Of a stretch of DNA of 5,179 bases, positions 1 to 5,179 are shown in pieces. The first letter of the stretch is position 1; every line of letters begins with the position of its first letter. The notes under the pieces were generated by a model. That model did not search any database, was not told where the DNA came from, and was given only the letters and a program-made list of their open reading frames with translations. The translations under genes were made by a program, and so were the position numbers. This stretch comes from Actinomycetota bacterium (GTDB lineage: Bacteria > Actinomycetota > Acidimicrobiia > Acidimicrobiales > CADCSY01): NCBI GenBank assembly GCA_019348335.1, contig JAHWJR010000145.1, positions 1 through 5,179 of the forward strand, in the 5' to 3' direction.

Positions 1-26
1 TCCCCCTTCTGGGGTCAGAACGGGGA
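1..26 (-). terminator. Inverted repeat 8 bases past the last stop, possible terminator
   Basis: Bases 1-11 and 16-26 pair as TCCCC-C-TTCTG / CAGAA-C-GGGGA around a GGGT loop: ten pairs with a single mismatch between the two five-pair blocks. The hairpin follows the CoA-transferase TGA (37-35) in the direction of transcription, where a terminator would be expected. Whether a T-run follows cannot be seen, because the window ends there. It could equally be a stabilising 3' stem or a bidirectional structure shared with a convergent neighbour. Confidence 0.5.
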
Positions 27-34
27 GCGGAGGG

Positions 35-1855
35 TCAGGGGATGCGCCACGGCGACCTCGGCACCCGAGTGGGCCCGGCCAGGGGCTCGAACAGCGGGGC
101 CAGCGCCGGGTCGCCGGGCAGGCCGGCCAGGTCGAGGGACTCGGGAAGCACGGCGCCGGCGATCCCGGCAGCGCTCAGCTCGTCCACCCACGCCGCCGCC
201 GGCCGGCCGGCCAGCCGGTCGGCCACCCGCTGCTGGCGGTCGCCGGCGCCGGGGTCGACCTCGCACATCCGGCACAGCGCCGGTAGGGCGTCGCCGTCGC
301 CGTCGAGGCCGATGACCAACAGGCCGTCGGTGGTGGGCACCGGCTGGTCGAGGGGGCCCCACCGGGGGCGGCCCCGGTGGCGGCCGGGTGCGTCGCCACC
401 TGCGGCGAGTGGTTCGAGCACGTGGTCCTGGAGGGTCATGGCCCCGGCGTGCAGCGAGGTGGCCACGCGGGGGCCGCACCCGGTGCGCTCCCGGACGTAG
501 AGCCCGCCGAGCACGCCCTCGGCGGTGACCAGCGCCCCCATGAAGTCCACGACGATGACCCGGCTGGGGAAGGGCGGCTCACCCTCGGGTCGCAGGCCGT
601 TGCCCACGCCGGCGTGGGCCTGGACCAGGAAGTCGGTCCCGAGCAGCGCCGGCGCCCGCGGCCCCTCTCCCCATCCCGAGGCGGTGGCGTAGACCAGCGA
701 CGGGTTGCTCCGGGCCAGATCGGGGGCGTCGAGGCCCCACTCGGCCGCCTTGCCCGGCCGCCAGTTGTGGAGGAACACGTCGCTCTGGTCCGCCAGCTCC
801 ACCAGCTCGGCCCGGCCCGCCGGCCCGGACAGGTCGATCTCCACCGAGCGCTTCCCCCGGTTGAAGCAGGCGAAGAACGAGCCCACGTCTCCGGCCAGTG
901 GCGGCACGATGCGCCCGAAGTCGCCGCCGGGCGGCTCCACCTTGACCACCGACGCCCCCAGCATCTCCAGCAGCAGACCGGCCAGGGGGCCCTGCATCCG
1001 GGTGGTGGCCTCCACCACCCGCAGGCCCTCCAGAGGCAGGCCCGACCGGCCCGCCGACCGGCGCGGCGCCGGCGCCGCCCCGACTTCACCAAGGCGGCCG
1101 TCCCCCGGCCGCTCGATCACCGGGTGGGGCCCGCCGGTGGGCTGCGCCAGCACGTCCTCGTAGCTGCGCAGCGGCGCCAGGCTCACGCCCCACTCGCCGG
1201 CGACGTGCACCAGCTCCCTGAGAGAGAACCTCGCCGTGGCCTCGTGCAGTCCCGGCGGGAAGGTGCACGTCGAGCGGTAGTAGCGGGCGCGGAAGCCGGA
1301 CCACGCCCGGCCGAGGTCGGCGCCGGTGGCGCCCAGGCGGTACCAGAAGCCCTTCCAGGCCTCGGGGTCGAGGGTCTCGATCTCGAACCAGTGGCCGTCG
1401 GACGAGCGGAACGGCGGCCCCGGCTCGGGACCGGGCGGCGCCGGCACCCACTCGTCGTCGCAGGAGGCAGCGGCCACGTAGTGGGAGACGGCGAGCAGAC
1501 CGGCCTGGAGCACCGAGGTCTCGACCTCGCAGGCATCGCCGCCCCGGCGCCGCGCCACCAGCCCGGCCAGCACGCCGCAGGCGCTGAGCACGCCGGCGGC
1601 CACGGAGGCGAGCTCGAGCCCCAGGCGCCGGGGCCCGCCGGCGTCCCTGCCGTGGAGGTGCATGAGCCCCGACCTGGCCTGCACGGTCGCCTCACTGCCC
1701 ACCCGATCGGGCCCCAGGCCCGAGGGCCCGTACCACGAGATCCCGCAGTGGAGGCCGTGGCCCTCGGGGTCGTCCAGGGCGCGGAGGCCGGCCAGCCGGC
1801 GCCGGGCCACGGCGACCGGCAGGGCGGGGCCGGTGATGCTCGCCCCCACGCTCAT
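35..1855 (-). CDS. Family III CoA-transferase (CaiB/BaiF), one full module with a shortened N-terminal module
   Basis: These enzymes move CoA between carboxylic acids through a covalent aspartyl-CoA intermediate. The 606 residues hold two related parts. Residues about 273-606 form a complete module: the opening strand LEGLRVVEATT, the nucleotide-like binding segment EMLGASVVKVEPPGGDFGR (297-315), FNRGKRSVEIDL, FLHNWRPG, and the catalytic Asp408 in GTDFLVQAHAG. Residues about 30-250 form a partial module that starts just before the equivalent catalytic position and lacks the N-terminal binding fold. There the matching segment reads GSEATVQARSG, so the catalytic Asp is Glu55. A Pro/Ala/Arg-rich linker at about 250-272 joins them. 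Single-module members have about 400 residues and form interlocked dimers; the fused form may replace one partner within a chain. The ATG shares an ATGA with the preceding stop. As last gene of the unit it may recycle CoA from oxidised product to fresh acid. Donor and acceptor are unknown. Confidence 0.9.
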   Translation of the reverse strand: MSVGASITGPALPVAVARRRLAGLRALDDPEGHGLHCGISWYGPSGLGPDRVGSEATVQARSGLMHLHGRDAGGPRRLGLELASVAAGVLSACGVLAGLVARRRGGDACEVETSVLQAGLLAVSHYVAAASCDDEWVPAPPGPEPGPPFRSSDGHWFEIETLDPEAWKGFWYRLGATGADLGRAWSGFRARYYRSTCTFPPGLHEATARFSLRELVHVAGEWGVSLAPLRSYEDVLAQPTGGPHPVIERPGDGRLGEVGAAPAPRRSAGRSGLPLEGLRVVEATTRMQGPLAGLLLEMLGASVVKVEPPGGDFGRIVPPLAGDVGSFFACFNRGKRSVEIDLSGPAGRAELVELADQSDVFLHNWRPGKAAEWGLDAPDLARSNPSLVYATASGWGEGPRAPALLGTDFLVQAHAGVGNGLRPEGEPPFPSRVIVVDFMGALVTAEGVLGGLYVRERTGCGPRVATSLHAGAMTLQDHVLEPLAAGGDAPGRHRGRPRWGPLDQPVPTTDGLLVIGLDGDGDALPALCRMCEVDPGAGDRQQRVADRLAGRPAAAWVDELSAAGIAGAVLPESLDLAGLPGDPALAPLFEPLAGPTRVPRSPWRIP

Positions 1856-2544
1856 TGCGGCACCACCACCGCCACCACCAGCTGGCCGGAGCTCGGGCCC
1901 ACCGGCCAGAGCCCGGCGGTCACCAGCTCGGCCCACGGGGCGAAGGGGTGGTCGGTGCCGCCGGCGGCCAGAGCCCACGCCACCGCCGCGCCGAGCAGCC
2001 ACAGCTGGGCACCGGAGGCGACGTGGGCGTCGACGTCGGCGTCGGCGGCCGGGTCGAGCACGTCGGTGGCGACCAGCATGGCCACGTGCAGGGCGGCCTC
2101 CAGCTCGTCGCTCCGGCCGGCGGCCACGAGCGGCGGCCGGGCGGCGGCCCGCCGCTCGTCGACGGCGGCCAGCCACGACGGGTCGACGCCGGCGGAGCGC
2201 TCCACGCCCTCGGCCAGGCTCACGACCGACAGCGGCAGGTCGACACGGCCGGTGGGGGTGGCGGTGGCCAGGGAGGCGACGTCGACCGCGGTGGCTCGGG
2301 GCCGCGCCACCAGCCGGTCGAGGAGGTGCTCCACGGCGTCGCCGCCCGCACCCAGCGCCGCCCCCAGGCTCCGGCGCCGGCCGCCGGCGCTGACCACCGC
2401 CGGCGGCCAGCTGATGACGGGGGCGGCGGCCAGGGCGGCGGCGGCCGAGCGCGCTCCGGGCGACGACGGGACGCGGCCGGTGGCCAGGTCCCGGCCTGCG
2501 AGGTCGACGGCGTGCCAGCTGTCCAGCGCCGTGGTCCAGCTCAC
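1852..2544 (-). CDS. Unrecognised 230-residue Ala-rich protein, coupled between oxygenase and CoA-transferase
   Basis: I do not recognise this protein. It begins at a GTG whose GTGA overlaps the oxygenase stop and ends in an ATGA shared with the CoA-transferase start, so both boundaries fit one coupled transcript. The open frame extends upstream to 3084, but that part lies over the oxygenase and is shadow. The sequence is rich in Ala, Val and Leu and starts SWTTALDSWHAVDLAGRDLATG. A likely helical part runs from about 144 (RSDELEAALHVAMLVATDVL) to an Ala/Leu/Trp segment at 181-195 (LWLLGAAVAWALAAG). It then has a Pro/Trp-rich end, HPFAPWAELVTAGLWPVGP (199-217), and a short valine-rich strand at the C-terminus. 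The segment at 181-195 is too short and isolated for me to call a membrane span. There is no signal peptide, cysteine cluster, nucleotide-binding loop or metal motif. Its place suggests a structural partner of the diiron subunit or an accessory of the transferase; neither is shown by sequence. Confidence 0.8.
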   Translation of the reverse strand: MSWTTALDSWHAVDLAGRDLATGRVPSSPGARSAAAALAAAPVISWPPAVVSAGGRRRSLGAALGAGGDAVEHLLDRLVARPRATAVDVASLATATPTGRVDLPLSVVSLAEGVERSAGVDPSWLAAVDERRAAARPPLVAAGRSDELEAALHVAMLVATDVLDPAADADVDAHVASGAQLWLLGAAVAWALAAGGTDHPFAPWAELVTAGLWPVGPSSGQLVVAVVVPQ

Positions 2545-3278
2545 GCCGGGCCGCCGTCCCAGCGGACGTCGACCTCGGGGAAGGGCAGACCCAGATCGTC
2601 CATCACGAAGCGCCGGCTGCGGCGGATGAAGGCGGCCCGGGAGTCGTCGTTGGTGTGGCCCTTGATGCCCCAGCGCCGGAACAGCTCGTTGTTGGCCGAG
2701 ACGCTGCGCCCGAAGAACGGCAGCGTGAACGGGACCAGTCGCTCGACCGCCTCGGCCACCAGCGGCCGGGCCGACGGGTCGGCCGCCAGCTCGAGACTGC
2801 GGCGCTTGCCGAACGACACGTGGAAGCGCTCCTCGGGCAGCAGGGTGGTGGCCAGGTTGCGGAGCGGCAGGTAGGTGCAGCTGGTCAGCTCCTCCATGAG
2901 CACCACCTCGGCCAGGTCGACGATCGCCTTCAGCACGGCGAACTCGGGCCACGACCGCAGCTCGTAGTCGAACACCGACAGGGTCCGTCCGGCGGTGGGG
3001 TCGTCCAGGCCGAGCTCGACGGCCAGTTTGGTGAACTTGAGGTGGTGGCCGTACTCCTCCATGGCGATGCGGCAGGCCAGCCACTTGTCCTTGGGCCCCG
3101 GGGCCAAGGCGATGGCGGGCTCGTCGAACACCGCCGCCCCGGCCAACTCGTTGCGGACGTGGCTGGCGATGACCTTGCCGGCGGCCAGCACGTACTCGGG
3201 GCCGAGCGCCATCGCCTCCTCGGCGTCGGCCACCTCGCCGGTGAAGGGATGCTCGAGGGTGGGGGCGGGCGGGCGCAT
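2541..3278 (-). CDS. PaaA-like ferritin-fold diiron oxygenase subunit (phenylacetyl-CoA epoxidase family)
   Basis: A 245-residue protein resembling PaaA, the catalytic subunit of the phenylacetyl-CoA epoxidase, which inserts oxygen into an acyl-CoA at a carboxylate-bridged diiron centre. Visible metal-ligand candidates follow the four-helix order: Glu44 in RNELAGA, the ExxH pair Glu75/His78 in MEEYGHH, Asp121 (or Glu124) in the third helix before a SCTYLPL segment, and a second ExxH, Glu150/His153 in EERFHV. The spacing from Asp121 to Glu150 equals that in my recollection of PaaA. The C-terminus RRWGIKGHTND...R..F...DLGLPFP is also PaaA-like. At 245 residues it is shorter than usual PaaA (roughly 310-330), mainly at the N-terminus. 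The ATG shares a base with the ligase stop and has no clear ribosome-binding site, which fits translational coupling. The longer open frame upstream to 3914 is antisense-frame shadow of the ligase. No PaaB, C, D or E is seen. The substrate is probably the ligase product (inference). Confidence 0.85.
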   Translation of the reverse strand: MRPPAPTLEHPFTGEVADAEEAMALGPEYVLAAGKVIASHVRNELAGAAVFDEPAIALAPGPKDKWLACRIAMEEYGHHLKFTKLAVELGLDDPTAGRTLSVFDYELRSWPEFAVLKAIVDLAEVVLMEELTSCTYLPLRNLATTLLPEERFHVSFGKRRSLELAADPSARPLVAEAVERLVPFTLPFFGRSVSANNELFRRWGIKGHTNDDSRAAFIRRSRRFVMDDLGLPFPEVDVRWDGGPA

Positions 3279-4876
3279 CACCGGGGCCGGAGCCGCTGGC
3301 GGGGGGCGTCGCCCTCGACGACCAGCGACCGCAGCGCCGGCCGGTCGACCTTGCCCAGGGGGGAGCGGGGGATGCGGTCGAGCAGGCACAGCTCGTCGGG
3401 CAGCTTGTGGCGGGCCAGGGTGGCGCTCAGGAACTCCCGCACCTCGGACAGGTCGGGCGCGTCGCCGTTGGCGGGCACCACGCAGGCGCACACCGCCTCG
3501 CCCAGCACGGGGTCGGGGGTGGCCACGATCGCCGCGTCGGCCACGGCGGCATGGCGGACCAGGACCGACTCGACCTCGGCGGGGGTCACCTTCAGGCCGC
3601 CGCGGTTGACCACCTCCTTGCGCCGGCCGAGCACGTACAGCAGGCCGTCCTCGTCGATGCGCCCGAGGTCGCCGCTGTGGTACCAGCCGTCGGTGGCCAC
3701 GTCGGGGTGGCGCCAGTAGCGCACAGGGGCTGCGGCCCCGAAGGCGATCTCGCCCACCTCGCCGGGCGGCAGCGGCTGGCGGTTCTCGGGGTCGACGATG
3801 GCCACCGTGCCGTCCGCCGGCGTCCCCGGCGGGCCCCGGAACACGGTTCGGCCCACCGAGCCCCGGAGGATCTCGTCCCGGTCGGTGGTCTGGGTGGTGA
3901 AGCCCTCGCTGCACCCGAACACGTAGAGGATCTCGGTGCCCAGGCGCTCGTAGACCTGCTCGGCCAGCGGTCGGGGCAGCGTGGCGGCGGCGGAGATCAC
4001 CCAGCGCAGGCGGGACACGTCGTGGAGGTCAGGGTCGAGCGCACGCAGCAGCAGGGTGAGGTGGGGGGGCATCCCCGGCAGGATGGTGACCTGCTCCTCG
4101 GTCACCAGCCGCAGCGCCCCCGTGGGGGAGAAGCGCTCCTGGAGGACCAGGCGACCACCCCGGAGCAGGGCGATCAGGGCCAGGCGCAGCCCGAAGACGT
4201 GGGCGATGGGCAGGTACACCAGGTGGACGTCGTCGGTGCCGGGGCGGAAGGCGTCGGCGAAGAACTGCATCTTGGCCCAGCAGGCGGGGAGGGTCTCCAG
4301 CACCCCCTTGGGCCGCCCGGTGGTGCCCGAGGTGAGGAACATCAGCCCGGGGTCGTCGGGGCCCTGGAGCGGTGCGATGGGCGCCCCGGCCTGGCCGCCC
4401 TCCAGCAGCGTCGAGAGCACGAGGTCTCCGTCGTCGGGGGTGCCCTCGTGGACGATGCGCAGCGTCTCGGGGCGGGCGCGGGCCACGGCCCGCAGGGCCG
4501 CCTGGGGATCGTCGGTGCCGGGACGGGGATGGAACAGCACCGCCGCCGCCTCGGTGTGGGCGACCAGGTCGGACAGCTCCTGGCCGGTGAGGTCGTCGTC
4601 GGCGCCCACGTGGATGGCTCCGACGGCCCAGGCGGCGGCGATGGCGACGATGTGCTCCGGGCAGTTGCGCAGGCCGCTGATCAGCCGGTCGCCGGGGCGG
4701 ACCCCCAGGCGCCGGTAGGCGTCGGCCAGGGCGGTCACCTGGCGCCACAGCTCGCCGTAGCCGATGGTGTGGCCTCGGTAGGTGATGGCGTCGCGGTCGC
4801 CCCACCGGCGGCAGGCGGTCTCCAGGTCGGGGGCGAGGGGTGCGCCCCTCTCGGACCGGCCCGCCGGGTGGACCAT
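3278..4876 (-). CDS. AMP-binding acyl/aryl-CoA ligase (class I adenylate-forming enzyme)
   Basis: This cytoplasmic enzyme is expected to activate a carboxylic acid with ATP to an acyl-AMP and pass it to coenzyme A. From the ATG it has 532 residues, a normal full length, and all core motifs are present: the phosphate-binding loop TSGTTGRPKG (182-191), HVFG (226-229), FGCSE (320-324), the ATP-ribose Asp in YHSGDLGR (Asp403), the hinge GRRKEVVNRGG (417-427) followed by the TPAEVE element, and the C-terminal catalytic Lys509 in PLGKVDR. The N-terminal domain spans about 1-415 and the mobile C-terminal domain about 420-532. ATG 4876 is preferred because of the AGGTG ahead of it; an in-frame GTG at 4894 would add six residues. 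It starts 5 to 23 bases after the KaiC-like gene, and its TGA overlaps the next ATG by one base (TGATG). The motifs identify the family but not the acid. A fatty, aryl or alicyclic acid is possible, and coupling to a PaaA-like oxygenase makes an aryl or cyclic acid plausible. Confidence 0.93.
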   Translation of the reverse strand: MVHPAGRSERGAPLAPDLETACRRWGDRDAITYRGHTIGYGELWRQVTALADAYRRLGVRPGDRLISGLRNCPEHIVAIAAAWAVGAIHVGADDDLTGQELSDLVAHTEAAAVLFHPRPGTDDPQAALRAVARARPETLRIVHEGTPDDGDLVLSTLLEGGQAGAPIAPLQGPDDPGLMFLTSGTTGRPKGVLETLPACWAKMQFFADAFRPGTDDVHLVYLPIAHVFGLRLALIALLRGGRLVLQERFSPTGALRLVTEEQVTILPGMPPHLTLLLRALDPDLHDVSRLRWVISAAATLPRPLAEQVYERLGTEILYVFGCSEGFTTQTTDRDEILRGSVGRTVFRGPPGTPADGTVAIVDPENRQPLPPGEVGEIAFGAAAPVRYWRHPDVATDGWYHSGDLGRIDEDGLLYVLGRRKEVVNRGGLKVTPAEVESVLVRHAAVADAAIVATPDPVLGEAVCACVVPANGDAPDLSEVREFLSATLARHKLPDELCLLDRIPRSPLGKVDRPALRSLVVEGDAPRQRLRPR

Positions 4877-4884
4877 GCGCGCCG

Positions 4885-4889
4885 CACCT
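4885..4889 (-). promoter_or_regulatory. Probable Shine-Dalgarno (AGGTG) for the CoA ligase ATG at 4876
   Basis: On the minus strand AGGTG is followed by 8 bases and then ATG (4876-4874), a normal ribosome-binding spacing. The competing GTG start at 4894 has only a weak TAGG about 9 bases ahead of it. This favours the ATG and shortens the ligase by six residues. Confidence 0.5.
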
Positions 4890-4899
4890 ATCACATGGT

Positions 4900-5179
4900 T
4901 CAGCCTAATTCGCCGACATCACCAGGTGGCACCGTGGCGCCCGTCGGCCACTGGGCGACCGACCCCGCCAGGATCCCGGAGAGGCCGGTGAACGGCTCGC
5001 CGATGTGGAGCCCGCGGTCGTCGATGGTGAACTCGTGGATCCTCTGGTCCTGGCTCGAGGCCCGGGCCTTCAGGACGCAGACCGCCCGACGCACGCTGCC
5101 GGCGATCTCCACGTAGCGGAGGATCACGATGACGTCGGTCAACGTGGAGGCGTTGGTCTCGGTGACCGACTCGGTGCCG
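4900..5179 (-). CDS. KaiC-like RecA-superfamily ATPase, C-terminal end (partial, 5' end outside window)
   Basis: The last 92 codons of a gene that enters from the right edge; the frame is open from base 5178 to a TGA at 4902-4900. The visible part matches the end of a KaiC-type ATPase domain: a GTES...TETNAST stretch, the strand TDVIVILRYVEI, a basic RRAVCVLKAR segment, then IHEFTI and a closing GLHIGEPF...GILAG. In KaiC relatives this is the last part of the RecA-like core, where a K-x-R-x-S-x-H-D segment helps bind ATP across the subunit interface. Here the equivalent reads KARASSQDQ, so the usual His is replaced. Walker A and B lie outside the window. Many bacteria carry such KaiC-like proteins without a cyanobacterial clock, so no circadian role is implied. 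The tail after GILAG is about 22 residues and poorly structured. An internal TTG at 5142 could mimic a start, but the frame continues upstream with family-like sequence, so it is not one. Confidence 0.85.
   Translation of the reverse strand, partial: GTESVTETNASTLTDVIVILRYVEIAGSVRRAVCVLKARASSQDQRIHEFTIDDRGLHIGEPFTGLSGILAGSVAQWPTGATVPPGDVGELG

Noticed and set aside
1857..1880. Short CACCAC/CCGCCACC repeat near the end of the unknown gene
   Set aside because: It codes for the VVAVVV C-terminal strand with GTG valine codons and is explained by coding content rather than a separate repeat element.
1856..2176. Extended upstream start for the CoA-transferase (713 codons), which might have supplied the missing N-terminal fold of the first module
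   Set aside because: The extension is Arg-rich shadow of the unknown gene and lacks the GA-x-V-x-KVE-type segment of that fold. ATG 1855 is coupled to the preceding stop.
1852..2544. Possibility that the unknown 230-residue protein is the split-off N-terminal half of the CoA-transferase
   Set aside because: I looked for the opening strand, the KVE-PGGD-like segment and the NRGKRS-like segment of family III enzymes and found none. It remains unassigned.
377..2629. Long plus-strand open frame of 750 codons opposite the CoA-transferase and the unknown gene
   Set aside because: It has low-complexity Gly/Arg/His/Pro-rich content, no family resemblance, and runs antisense to two genes with clear coupling or motifs. 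Long antisense frames are expected at this GC content.
3279..3914. Extended upstream start for the PaaA-like protein (457 codons)
   Set aside because: The extra N-terminal part is Arg/Pro/Gly-rich and out of frame over the ligase C-terminus. ATG 3278 overlaps the ligase stop and begins the family-like sequence.
3407..5116. Plus-strand open frame of 569 codons opposite the ligase and the KaiC-like gene
   Set aside because: It is the antisense shadow of a ligase with every core motif in place; its own translation is Gly/Val/His/Gln-rich with no domain.

Overview
The window is very GC-rich, with G or C dominating third codon positions, and is tightly packed. This suggests a high-GC actinobacterium, perhaps an Acidimicrobiia-like or other environmental lineage. 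That placement rests on base composition and the gene families, not on a phylogenetic marker. All five genes I can support lie on the minus strand and read from right to left. No intergenic stretch exceeds about 35 bases.

In transcription order: (1) 5179-4900, the C-terminal end of a KaiC-like RecA-superfamily ATPase, entering from beyond the right edge. (2) 4876-3278 (or from GTG 4894), a complete acyl/aryl-CoA ligase of the AMP-binding superfamily. (3) 3278-2541, a short PaaA-like ferritin-fold diiron oxygenase subunit. (4) 2544-1852, a 230-residue Ala-rich protein I do not recognise. (5) 1855-35, a 606-residue family III (CaiB/BaiF) CoA-transferase made of one complete module preceded by a shortened, degenerate one. 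A near-perfect inverted repeat at 1-26 lies 8 bases past the last stop and may terminate the unit.

Genes 2 to 5 are joined by stop/start overlaps of 1, 4 and 4 bases, so they are very likely translationally coupled and made together. The parts suggest one CoA-thioester pathway: the ligase activates a carboxylic acid, the PaaA-like protein oxidises the acyl-CoA with O2, and the CoA-transferase moves CoA between product and substrate acids. The unknown protein sits between oxygenase and transferase and may be a partner or accessory of either. The substrate cannot be read from the sequence. The canonical PaaB, PaaC, PaaD and PaaE partners are not in the window, so this is not an ordinary phenylacetate operon. 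The KaiC-like gene ends only 5 to 23 bases before the ligase and could share its transcript, but it may be functionally unrelated.
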